From the NCBI GenBank assembly GCA_029706075.1, contig JAINUG010000087.1:3023501-3087500 (forward strand): 64,000 bases of DNA. The letters run 5' to 3'. This DNA is from Aldrovandia affinis (taxonomy: Eukaryota > Chordata > Actinopteri > Notacanthiformes > Halosauridae). Under the pieces are notes generated by a model. The model saw only the letters and a list, made by a program, of their open reading frames with translations. It was not told the origin of the DNA and searched no databases. The position numbers and the translations under genes were made by a program. This document shows, piece after piece, positions 23,091-33,640 of this stretch (position 1 is its first letter; each line of letters opens with the position of its first letter).

Positions 23091-24850
23091 TATACAGAGG
23101 CCTTCTGGGGTTGGTCTCCCTGGCCTGCCTTTCCAGAGAAGCGCTCTTAATCACCCGTGCGAAGCTAGCTCGTAATGAGGGCCTCGCTCACTGTTTGTTT
23201 TTCCCTCTGCATTTTCCCCTGCGGGCACCTCAAGGGACAGCCCTGTTCCTTCTCTCGGGGGCCCAGGGGGAAAGAGAGCCCTTGGCCTTGACCCTGGAAC
23301 TCACCTCTGCTGGCGAGCAGCGGCAGCTGAAGAGGTTGAAGAGTGCGGCGGGACGGCAGGATATATATGCCCTCATTTTCACCGGTGACTCTCCCCGCGG
23401 ACTTATTCTTGACTGGGACAGGCACCGCAGACAAAAGGTGCCTATGTCAGGGTCACGGCTCCTGCACATTTACTTTTATATTTTTATACTGACAACACGG
23501 TGCACGGTGTTGTCAACATACATGTTTACGCAGACCATTGAAATAATGTATATGTAAACCAACTCTGCAGGGATGAATTAATTGTGTTGCAGTACGCCAT
23601 GTGTTTTTTCTTTCTAGGGCCAGCGCAATTGTCTCATTTTCCCACTATATTCATCGACGAATTATTACAACCCTATCTTCAGTTTCCCAACCAGAAATGT
23701 ACATCTTGGCTAGGAAAAGCCGATACAATGTATAATGAGTGCTGCTCGTTTCGATTGCTCATTTTTAATTGTTTAAGCAGCGTGTTAAGAGTATAAGATA
23801 CACTTCCGCCAGATGCGATCTCGCTGCCAGGCCAATTTGCATTTCATTTGGAGCTGTCTGCAAATTTACTTGTGCCTTTGCAGTATTGAAATGCAGCGTC
23901 AAAACAACTGTTATGAGCAAGTTCTTCGACAGGAGGCGACTCTTTGCGCTGGACTGGTGGGAGAAAAAAATGGAGAAAAAATCATTTCCTCCAATCACAA
24001 TTTGAGCAGCGCTTGCGATGTGCCAGGATCGCTCTGACTAAGTGATTTCCTCACTGTCAAACAGGCCAAATTAGTTTGAGTGATACTTTTCATTTAGTTA
24101 GCATCGAAACAGCATTTCTTTTAGCGTTCCATATGGGCGTCTGATGCAAGGGACGCCATTAAAACTGCTGGAGCCAGATGTTTCCCCCGGCCCCGCCATT
24201 AACAATGCAAATTTATTCATTAAACAATTTAATTGTGCCAGTGATTGACAGGCAGCGGATTATTACAGGGGAATGTAATGGAGCCGGGCTAATAATGCTG
24301 TATGTTAGTCTTATTAACTTCTTGTGTAAGCAATATCTGTGCCAGAATTTGTATGGATTAACCCTTTCTAACGGGTCTGCGCGCGGGCTAAGTGCAGTCG
24401 ATCCGCCCACCACTCAAAAGAGACAAAATATTGCTTAATTAACCAGTGATTATGGCTCCCTTTGAACAAGGCAGGTTTCCTCTTGTGAGAGGAATGGAGC
24501 GACGGGACAATAAAGGAACGGCTAAACGAGGGCGGACCGCAAATGCTGGTAACTTGCGGATCTCGGCTCGTTGCTCACGGCGGCACGCCGCGGTTTCCGC
24601 CGTACAGCAGATGGCATTACACGAGCCGCATTCCAAACCCCTGCCACTGTTCAATAACTCAGCGAAGTGAGGACTGTGGTGGAGCTCTGGGAAACTTTCC
24701 CCCACGCTGGCAGACAGTTTTTTGGAACCGTACTCGTACTATGAAGGCTGGAAAGCACCCGTCATTGCGGGACAATAATTTTGCCAGTACGTGGACCGGT
24801 AGAACCAGGGAAGAAAATTAAAACAATGCTATCGGTTACGCCTTAACTTG
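23089..24850. promoter_or_regulatory. Enhancer-like cluster with POU and PBX-MEIS motifs
   Basis: The longest repeat-free block. Exact motifs: octamer ATTTGCAT at 23835-23842, octamer ATGCAAAT at 24205-24212, PBX-MEIS decamer TGATTGACAG at 24242-24251, many TTAATT/ATTAA cores (24180-24450) and a 9-bp inverted pair TGACAACAC/GTGTTGTCA at 23491-23516. Frames on both strands lack domains. These motifs fit a developmental enhancer bound by POU, TALE and homeodomain factors, by inference only. Confidence 0.42.
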
Positions 24851-26500
24851 ATAAGAACGAGCAAATGAGCTAGTCATGGTTAGCAGCCTGGTGATGATGA
24901 CACTCCTGCCAGTGCTTACTGATGTAGTGAGCATATTCTTTTTTTACTAGCAATTGCTAGTTAACTGTTATTAATAAATGTGACTGCTATTAAAAATGCC
25001 TGCCAGCTAAGATAAATTGGGAGCGGTGAGGCAGTGTCTTTGGGTTGCTATCCAAACAGTGCTTTGTTCAAAAGTGTGCGCGCCACGGTTGAGTGAAAGA
25101 GAATTTTGTGCTTTGCAGTTGCGTCAGTTTATCCATATTTAAACATTCATTTAGTCTCTCACTCTTATCCCAGACCACATTTTTCCTGCAAAAATTATTG
25201 GCCATAGTCATAGCATTGTGCTTCCACAGCAGAATTGTACAGCTCAGGCATTTTTTGTTCTCCGTGACTACAGCAGGCGTGGTCTGGAAGACACCTTTGA
25301 CTACAATGTAATGTGATTTTGTGTGAAAATCGCCTGTGGGCACATTGAATGAAAACCTGCTGGATAGTGGGAGAATGAGACCAAACATTTCTCCCTCACA
25401 TTAGTGTGAAACTAGGCATATGAAATATTGTCCCAAATTTGAAACCCATCAAAATTGTTAGGAATAAAACAAAAAAGATTAGCTGGAACGTACAACTGTA
25501 AAATTCACCAAAATAGTATCAGTAACGTTCAAAGTTTATTTTGAAATACAGATTTTGTTCCATTCTGACCGACCAAGGGTTCACTTGACTTAAAATCAAA
25601 ATAGACATTATTTTTAAACAATAGAGCAATATTAGATTAGGAACACTGGTGTTCCAGGGTACCCCTCGATCAAGGCCCACCATTAATCTTACAGAAGGAC
25701 TACTTTTTTCCATCCCTCATGTGCCTGATCTTATTAATAGACTTTTGACAGGCACTCCCCAGACGCCTAACCCCTCTGACTGAGGACCCCATTACCTCCT
25801 GCTTCAGGATGTTGTTTTAGCTCCATAAATGTTCCATGAATTTTTTTTCTCTGCCACCCTCTGTGTGAAAAAATTTGGTGAGAAAGGGGAGTCCAACTGT
25901 ATAATACAGGAAGGATAGAGTTTCCCTCTTTCACAGCTGACCTCTGGAGGACCTAGGGTGGCTGTTTCTATGCCTGTTGTGAATTTGCGGGGGTTTTCCA
26001 TCTTTGGTCTCACGCCCATTATAAGTGGTTGCTCCAGGCACAGTTAAGACTGAGGGACATTTGGTGACCATCCCAGGAGAGCTCCGACATGTTTTTTGTA
26101 CAACTGTTCCTCTGACTGCGGAAACAGAAAGATATGGTGAAGCTTTTATGCTGGGTGAAAAAACAGAGTTAATGGAGTCTCTGAAGTGAGGCATTGTCTG
26201 AAATCTCAAAATGTAAATGTATAAAATGGCTGGGCTGTCCTCAGATAAGTTTTGTATCTTGCCTGTCCTCCATGAGCTAAGAGGACAGTAGGCCCGACTG
26301 CAATGTAATCGCCTCATCCTTCCTCTAGGGGGTGCAGGTCTTCCTCCATGCCTCCTACTCCACCATGTCATCAGTCATGAGTCATCAGAATCAGAGGTCA
26401 GGGGGGCTGGCCTTGTTTCTGGCCTCCCTGTGATGATGGAGGCCCTAAGGGAGGGGCTGTGGAGAAGGGGGCTAAGGATCACGATACCCTGTAAAAATCT
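24851..26500. other. Unannotated sequence
   Basis: Mixed. The 146-codon minus frame at 25931-26371 starts in unremarkable sequence and shows no domain. No repeat recognised. Confidence 0.4.
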
Positions 26501-26504
26501 ATGA

Positions 26505-26705
26505 CCCCAGACCCACCAGTACAACCCAACCACGCAATGTCCCCCACCCCCTCCACACCCAGAACCCTACCACCCACCCCCCCCACACCCACAACCCAAC
26601 CACGCAACCTCCTGCCCCCCCCCCCCTCCACACCCACAACACAACACTACCCTACCACACCCCCACGCCCACAACCCTAACACACAACTGCCCACCAAAC
26701 ACACT
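26505..26705. repeat. C/A-rich imperfect tandem repeat
   Basis: Units of the type CCACACCCACAACCC and AACCACGCAA, with C runs of up to 14 (26612-26625). The plus strand has almost no G. Unit boundaries are irregular. Confidence 0.8.
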
Positions 26706-27024
26706 CTTATCCGCTACCTAATTCGGCTCATTCTCTCAATATCAGTTGTGAGGCTCACATGTCTGGTGTGTATGGAAAAGCCTGTCTCTAATGATCACAG
26801 TTCATAGACTCACACTGAACCCCACGTCCCCCCAGCCCCTCCCTCCTATGGGACACTGGTCCTCTGGTGAGCAGGGCAAAGACAGGCATGGATTCACACA
26901 ATTTGAAAAGTAAGCAACAGCCGGGTTGGTCGCCCCTGTGATTTAAGAGAACGTCCGTTACCAAAGGACCCTGATGACTTTTCCTCACCCTACTCAAACC
27001 CTCCTCCCCCAGTGTACGACCCCC
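26706..27024. other. Unannotated sequence
   Basis: Nothing recognised. Confidence 0.4.
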
Positions 27025-27068
27025 CCCCACCCACACACACACACACACACGCATGCACACACACACAC
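27025..27068. repeat. (CA)n microsatellite
   Basis: Interrupted CA repeat preceded by a C run. Confidence 0.9.
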
Positions 27069-27454
27069 CCACCACACAACACTGCTGCTTCTGGTTCTAC
27101 CATCATGCTTCCCATTAATGCCTGAATACAGTATCTCCACCACATAGACCCCTGGACCCTGACTGTGGTCAGACAGATCATTAACAGCATTATCTGGGCA
27201 ATGGCTTGAAATGATGCTGCTCCCACTGAAAGAAAAGAGAAGTCGTGTGTGTTTTTCAGCAGGCTGTTTGTACATGAGCCAGGTGACACGTCAGTAGATC
27301 AGCCTGTCCTGTCCTCACATCAGTGGAGCATGTCAGGATGCTGGAAGAGGACATTTCAGGACTGGCGTGTTCCCCTCATCCCAGAACACTCACCATGTTA
27401 TACAAGACGTTACACACTCACTAACACATTCAGTCAAATACATTTAAAAAATGT
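27069..27454. other. Unannotated sequence
   Basis: Nothing recognised. Confidence 0.4.
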
Positions 27455-27843
27455 CCTGTTTCAAGGCATCCATCCATCCATCCATTGTCTAAGCCGCTTA
27501 TTCCTGGTCAGGGTCGCGGGGGGGGTGCTGGAGCCTATCCCAGCATGCGTTCCGGGCGAGAGGCAGGAATACACCCTGGACAGGTCGCCAATCCATCACA
27601 GGGCACACACACCATTCACTCACACACTCATACCTACGGGCAATTTAGACTCTCCAATTAGCCTAACGGGCATGTCTTTGGACTGTGGGAGGAAACCGGA
27701 GTACCCGGAGGAACCCACGCGGACACGGGAGAACATGCAAACTCCGCACAGAAAGGCCCCGGCCTGATTCGAACCCGAGACCTTCTTGCTGTGAGGCGAC
27801 AGTGCTATCCACTGCACCACCGTGCCGCCCTGTTTCAAGGCAT
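27455..27843 (-). mobile_element. Mermaid-like tRNA-derived SINE, complete
   Basis: Perfect 15-bp target site duplication CCTGTTTCAAGGCAT at 27455-27469 and 27829-27843. On the minus strand it begins with GGCGGCACGGTGGTGCAGTG, has an A box in GTGCAGTGGATAGC and a B box GGTTCGAATC (about 27765-27774). The conserved body reads GTTTGCATGTTCTCC and TCCCACAGTCCAAAGACATG, and the GGATGGATGG tail appears as CCATCCATCC on the plus strand. This body is very common in fish genomes. The exact family name is from memory and may differ. The 172-codon plus frame across it is spurious. Confidence 0.92.
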
Positions 27844-27904
27844 TCATCGTTTATTTATTCTTTATTGTATTGCAGCCAGTTAATTAAGTTAATCTAATAC
27901 AGTG

Positions 27905-28050
27905 TCATGCTCTAAGCTTGGTGTAGAGGCCTCTCAAGTGAGGTATCCAGTGCAGTGATGCACCCAATGGCTTCTGTGGGACAACACGTAATTGGCCAGA
28001 GCATTGGCCAAGTAGGGAGGGTTCCAGTTGGCAGGTAATCCCCAGTCGCA
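27905..28050 (+). mobile_element. SINE-like fragment, family B
   Basis: Contains CAGTGATGCACCCA and CAACACGTAATTGGCC, matching CAACACATAATTAGCC in the element at 17390. Truncated. Confidence 0.5.
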
Positions 28051-29009
28051 TTCAATGGCGTGTCTATCATACAAATTCTGGTGGGGCACACTCAGTCAAA
28101 CCGATTGATATGCGCATGAGTGAAAGCAGTGTGCCACTAACATCCACATCATAGTCTATGCCATAACGCAGTGAATGTGCTTGTTTTTATTCCGTGCTGC
28201 TAGGAAAGAGTTTTAGCCAAATACAACTATTATTAGCGGTGCCCTGGCCAAGGCTGCGGGGCATTACGAGCAGTGCCCCACGGCATTGCCTTGAATAAAC
28301 AGAAGGGGGTATATGGAGCATGCATTTACATTTTTCTCACTCATAGCATCGCATTGATGGAGTGGGGGCCAACCCCAAGCCAGCTAAGTCACTCGAGGAA
28401 AAAAACTGCTGAACCACTCCGTGAAAACCGTCAGCCAAGCACACTAGAAGTGCTCAACTGTAAGGAAAATCAACCAACCAAACCACCACAGAAAATGTCT
28501 TAGTGACCCAAGCAATTATTATTATTACTATTTTGTCAAATAGGCTTCTTCGATTTGATAACAGTAGGAGATACAGAGAGACAGTACAATAATATGACAA
28601 TGAGGATTTTTATTTTTTATATATATATATTTTAATATTTTATATATTTTTTTCCGCCCCACCTGCCCTGAATGAGGCCACGCCCCTGGTTGACATGTGA
28701 TCTGCCTGCACACAGTGAAATCTGGTCATGCCAGTTGTGCAGTAACTGTGCAGCTCAGCTGGTGGACTACGGAGTGAACAGAAGCGACGCCCAGAAGGAT
28801 GCTCTTCAGAAGAAGAGAGCGTATGTATCTCTGTGCTCCCCTGAATTGAAAGAGAATACATTACTCACAAAAAATGCTAGGTCACCCTAGATTGACTTAA
28901 CGACTCTCAAATCACATTTGTTTTCCTCGTTTTGTAAAAATTCCACACACACAAAACATTGTGCAAGTCAAACAGGCTCTGCATATGTGTTATTTAGACA
29001 TTTCCATCA
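28051..29009. other. Unannotated sequence with a TA/TTT tract
   Basis: TA-rich tract at 28610-28650. GGTGGGGCACAC (28082) and CCGCCCCACCTG (28656) sit on either side of about 570 bp and could be the ends of an unrecognised element; not convincing. Confidence 0.35.
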
Positions 29010-29520
29010 GTAATATTTTTATGCGCACCTGCTGAGGTCTGACACATATCGTGCGATTCCGCGTGGCACTAATGGTACGAGGACAGGCTAAAACCTCCAG
29101 GTATCCCTGAGTTTGCTGCATTTTTGTCGAGAGCTCCGCGCACTCAGGGCTCCGACGTGCACGGCGTGCTGGGGTATCGCGCGGTCTCTGCCGCCTGGCG
29201 TATTGCTTTGTGTTTGCTGCGGCGCACGAGCTGAGTCCCTCTTGGCGATAGACCGGTTTGTTCCGGTCCAGCACTCCCCTCTTCCTTCAAGGCGTTCTGG
29301 AGCGAATCCAGTCCCCCACTCTCTCTTTGCATGCAAATGTGCAGCGCTGCGCTCCCGGCTCCATGATTAATAAAAAGCCTTTCACAAACAATAGATTAGG
29401 CGCACGCAGGCTGTGCACACTTCAACAGTTATCGCACCGATGTATCGACTCCATTGCTCAATCTTTGGCAACAATTAGCCTCTCGCGGTGAAAGGCCTGT
29501 GGAATTAAGAACGATGGTGG
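29010..29520. promoter_or_regulatory. CpG-rich enhancer- or promoter-like block
   Basis: Among the most CpG-rich non-repetitive stretches in the window. It contains the 12-base palindrome TTTGCATGCAAA (29327-29338) with an octamer ATGCAAAT at 29331-29338, then CATGATTAATAAAAAGCC. Frames on both strands (29088-29336 minus, 29113-29370 plus) overlap and have no domain, as expected of CpG-rich non-coding DNA. Confidence 0.4.
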
Positions 29521-31079
29521 ATGGTGGTGGTTTGCACCAGCAGCACACTTATTTTGTAAGATAATTTGTACTCGTTTAACTATAATTTAACGATGACGGT
29601 GAGCTGTGGACTCGTGTCTCATTTGCACTGGAGCGGCTCATCAAAAAAAAAAATGAGGTGACGTCAACAAGAAACAAACTGCTTGTTGCTCTCAAGCTGT
29701 TCGCATTTATTTTGCTCTACCAACAAGTGAACCAGTTTTGTGAATAGTCTATAACCACAGGCAGGTAATTCCCTTTTTCTTAATTCTAGTCTATTCTTCT
29801 GTTCCTTCACATCACATGAGTAAGATAGCATTACATTTAGTAGAATCGCATTAATCATTACATAGATTTGTTCCAAACACAGAGGAAAATTGTCCTGTAC
29901 TTGTAAATCACACAACGTTTGAGACCAAAGGCTGACAAAAAAACTCTATTCAGAAAACCATTTCATGCATTTTCATGAGTGTTTAAACTACTGCACAGCT
30001 GATTAACCAGTGTTTATATTGTCAACATGCCCTGTATCTCAATGCAGAGAACGAGGAGGAACACTGTAAACACAGACTTGATGCACAATAATGTGACGTG
30101 GGGATACAGTGTTTAAAAAAGGGAAAGACTTAGGGATTATTGAGCTGATTAATAGCATTATTGGAAATCTAGCCAAACAAAAAGAGGTTGAGAGAAATGA
30201 TCAGTGTATATGTAAGATTTGTGCCTTCTCTGTCCACAGCTCAGGAGCTTATGCTGCCTTGGTAGAAATCACTAAGAGCCATAGGGGTGACTGGGACTAG
30301 CCAATCAACTGCAGCGCTGATTAAGTGGAAATATTTCAAAATACCATGGGGCAGAATTTTCCCAGGATGTCGCAGTGACCAGTCATACTCTACTCTATAC
30401 AATACCATGGGATTTTGTTGTAAATCAGAGTCAAGACCTTTGCTTCACATATCATCCAAGTCATCTCCTCCTAGAGCACTGTATCCCCATCTCTCCAAAG
30501 GGAACATTTCTTTCTTTGTTTGCTTGAGGGAGAACGGTGCCCCCTATCGGCCCACTGAAAGAGTAGCTCGTTCTTTTCTGGTTAACACAGCGCTGTACTA
30601 ACAAAGCCATATGGCTGCTTGTGAGTTTAACTCTGCACCCCAGATAATCAAACACAGACTGCTGGGAGGTTACAAGTCAAGTTACACATTCTGAGACGGT
30701 CATGCTGTTTCGCCACAAGGCATACAGTTGTCGAAAACATTGTAACCCCCCCCCCGAACCAAGCATTGAGTGTCAGATGTTACTCTGGTGTCAGACATTA
30801 CAATAGAAGGCCAGACCTGCTATGTGTCAGCAGAACTTCTTTACACTGGTGCTGGTGCCTGGGCGCGGATACATCTGAGCACGGATACGAGTGCGTTGCC
30901 GTGCGGCTTGAAAACAGACGTGGGGAACGCACTCACAAATGTAAACCTGTCGAAGAGGAAAAGACGTGATGATTTTCAGAGCGTTGCGTTCCTCAGACAG
31001 AAACAGAGCTTCTGTGCCCTCTGACAGCTCGATCACTCGCCACCCCCCTCCCCCCACCCTCACACCTGTACTCCCCAGA
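29521..31079. other. Unannotated sequence
   Basis: Mixed. Short poly-A (29643-29653) and poly-C (30747-30755). Frames at 30287-30601 and 30766-31129 have no recognisable domain. Confidence 0.4.
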
Positions 31080-31400
31080 GAAAAAGGAGAGGAGTAAATC
31101 ACCCCACAATTCAGACTGAGGCGTCTCAATTACGTGTCGGGCCACCGAGGTGCCTGGCTCCTTCCTCCATCTTAATTGGGAAAGCAAACAAGGAGGAAGC
31201 CTCTGCCGTGGACGCCGCACGAAAGCGGGAGGGTCAGACAAAAGAGGGAAGCTCGTTTTGGGTAATGGCCACCTCCACCTGCCCCCGGCTTTCCTCTGTT
31301 AAGAATTGTCTTAACATGAGATAAATGCAGGGAAATGCGAACCTCGAGAGAACGCACCTCTATTGCACTGCAGCCTGTTGCATTTTTGGGGGGGTTTTGG
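31080..31400. promoter_or_regulatory. Enhancer-like block
   Basis: Repeat-free, with TCAATTACGTGTC near 31126, TCTTAATTGGG near 31170 and TTAAGAATTGTCTTAACATG near 31299, which includes a short inverted pair TTAAG/CTTAA. Confidence 0.32.
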
Positions 31401-31971
31401 AAGTCATGTAAACCCAATTAGGTGCAGGCCGGGCCTCTCTGTGGTATGTTTGGGAACGTGGTGGGCGTTTGGCTGCTGGCCGGGCTGCGTTTGATCGCCG
31501 TGGTGACAGTTGCGGCTATGAGGGGGCTAGGAGCCGAACCTTGTCCATGTGTGGTGAGAGAGAGCTGCTGTAGGGAGTCACTGTGTCATTGTGCACAAGC
31601 CTTTTAGGCCTGGGGGGTGGTGGTGGAAGTTTGCGTTGCCAAAGGCCATTATCCAGCAACAGAAGATGTGGGAGTTTTGTTTAAAGTCAGATAAATATTC
31701 CCAAAGCTTGATTTCGCTGTGGTTTAGCAGAGCCTGCGACAGCACTTGCATCACATTGGTATGTTACTGAAATTAGGGTGTGTTATATAACAGGAAACTA
31801 CATACAGTATATGTACACATATATCTACATATATATATGCAGCTCAGAAGGCACATCCACTCTCCTGTGGGAAAATGTTGTAAATGCCTAAAGGCTAATC
31901 CTGGGGAAGTAATGCAGCCTCTCCAGCATATTTACACATGGGACTTTTCCCATCCAGGCCAGAAAAAAGAG
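31401..31971. other. Unannotated left flank of the minisatellite
   Basis: Short TA repeats near 31785-31840; otherwise nothing recognised. Confidence 0.4.
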
Positions 31972-32730
31972 GTGTGGGGGCGAAGACAGTGCTAATCAGC
32001 TCCAGTGTGGGGGCGGAGATAATGCCACTCAACTCCAGTGTGGGGGCGGAGACAGTGCCACTCAGCTCCAGTGTGGGGGCGGAGATTAGTGCCACTCAGC
32101 TCCAGTGTGGGGGCGGAGACAGTGCCACTGAGCTCCAGTGTGGGGGCGGAGACAGTGCCACTCAACTCCAGTGTGGGGGCGGAGACAGTGCCACTCAGCT
32201 CCAGTGTGGGGGCGGAGACAGTGCCACTCAGCTCCAGTGTGGGGGTGGAGACAGTGCCACTCAACTCCAGTGTGGGGGCGGAGACAGTGCCACTCAGCTC
32301 CAGTGTGGGGGCGGAGACAGTGCCACTCAGCTCCAGTGTGGGGGCGGAGACAGGACCACTGAGCTCCAGTGTGGGGGTGGAGACAATGCCTCTCAGCTCC
32401 AGTGTGGGGGCGGAGACAGTGCCACTCAGCTCCAGTGTGGGGGCGGAGACAGGACCACTCAACTCCAGTGTGGGGGCGGAGACAGTGCCACTCAGCTCCA
32501 GTGTGGGGGCGGAGACAGTGCCACTCAGCTCCAGTGTGGGGGCGGAGTCAGGACCACTCAGCTCCAGTGTGGGGGCGGAGACAGTGCCACTCAGCTCCAG
32601 TGTGGGGGCGGAGACAGTGCCACTGAGCTCCAGTGTGGGGGCGGAGTCAGGACCACTGAGCTCCAGTGTGGGGGCGGAGACAGGACCACTGAGCTCCAGT
32701 GTGGGGGGAGACAGGACCACTCAGCTGTCC
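31972..32730 (+). repeat. 33-bp minisatellite, 23 units, GC-box-like core
   Basis: Unit starts (GTGTGGGGG) fall at 31972, 32005, 32038 and 32071, then every 33 bp from 32105 to 32699. The unit starting at 32071 is 34 bp long. Each unit has GGGGGCGGAG followed by ACAGTGCCACT (or AGGACCACT) and CAGCTCCA. Variant units recur about every third unit, suggesting a 99-bp higher-order unit. Because 33 is divisible by 3 and the unit lacks stops, frames of up to 272 codons (plus) and 242 codons (minus) run through it. These are artefacts: the one 34-bp unit shifts the frame from SSVGAETVPLS to LQCGGGDSATQ without a stop. Confidence 0.97.
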
Positions 32731-33362
32731 ACAGTGGCAGGACAAAATTGTCCTAACAGGTGTAGGGTGGACTCAAAGGTTACGGGTTCTTTATTAGTTT
32801 CTCCAAATCATTCACCAGTCACCATTGGTCAGTAAAACTCCTCTTCTTCAATCAACACCAGCTCTTTTAGTAACTGCCTCATAGGCAGCTCAGCTCAGCT
32901 GCTCCCTGAGTGGGTGCGGGTGGCATATCAATAATACAAGAGCATAGCATAATTGCTCATTCCAAGTTGGGGAGAAAAAAGGGGAAATCAGAAGGTTGAC
33001 CAAAACCTGCTATTGATTAGGTTCAAAAGTCGGAATGTTGAAATCGTCCCTTTCAGTCGTTCTGGTATGAGAGAAGGTGGAGTGGCTTACGGGCAACATT
33101 AGCAAGGTTGCTATGCGGATGTACTGCTGGCCCTGTCTGCTGTTCAGGAGCTCCTCTCATGAATGCATTTTCACACTCGGATTGCAAATTATTGTCAAAA
33201 CACCTTTCAGTTCATTTTGTCAATGATCATTTGCAAAGAAATCTGCTACCACTTCCTGGTTAATACAAACCCACCTCCCTTTAGCCATTGGCGTTCATGT
33301 TGCTTGTACAGAGAAGAGCAACTTTACTTATATTATTATTATTGTTTATTTGTAATGAGTGT
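32731..33362. other. Unannotated right flank of the minisatellite
   Basis: Nothing recognised. Confidence 0.4.
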
Positions 33363-33496
33363 TGTTATATTTATTTATTTGTCTTACTATGTGTCAGTAA
33401 ATGCATGTATTATGGCACAATAATGAAAAGTCAATGAGATGAGATGAGATGATGTTATATTTATTTATTTGCATCCTTGGCACAATAATGAAAGTC
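33363..33496. repeat. Local duplication next to R1 copy 2
   Basis: GTTATATTTATTTATTTG occurs at about 33364 and 33453, each followed by GGCACAATAATGAAA (33413 and 33479). The two arms are separated by a short GAGAT repeat. Confidence 0.75.
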
Positions 33497-33640
33497 AGTA
33501 CTCCCATGGTTTTAAATTCAGCTGATTTCTCTGGTAAATATTCAAACAGCTCTCTTTTTGCTGGATGGGTGTGGCAATGGTATTCTTGAATGGCCTGATT
33601 GGCAGACAGTCCCCCAGTACTGCCGGCTACTATGACAAGC
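33497..33640 (+). repeat. Unnamed interspersed repeat R1, copy 2
   Basis: Starts AGTACTCCCATGGTTTTAAA and ends CAGACAGTCCCC...CGGCTACTA, as in copy 1 at 20912, but about 120 bp shorter. In place of TGATTGACAG it has TGATTGGCAG. Confidence 0.7.

Noticed and set aside
27249..27767. 172-codon plus-strand protein
   Set aside because: Most of it lies in the Mermaid-like SINE, whose limits are fixed by a 15-bp target duplication.
28082..28670. Transposon bounded by GTGGGGCACAC and CCGCCCCACC
   Set aside because: The two ends are only partly inverted and no target duplication is visible.
31972..32730. CRISPR array
   Set aside because: The direct repeats are contiguous with no unique spacers, and the sequence context is vertebrate.
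31938..32835. 272-, 265- and 242-codon open frames as repeat proteins
   Set aside because: The 33-bp unit is open on both strands and in several frames. A one-base insertion swaps frames without a stop, so openness is a property of the repeat and not of selection.
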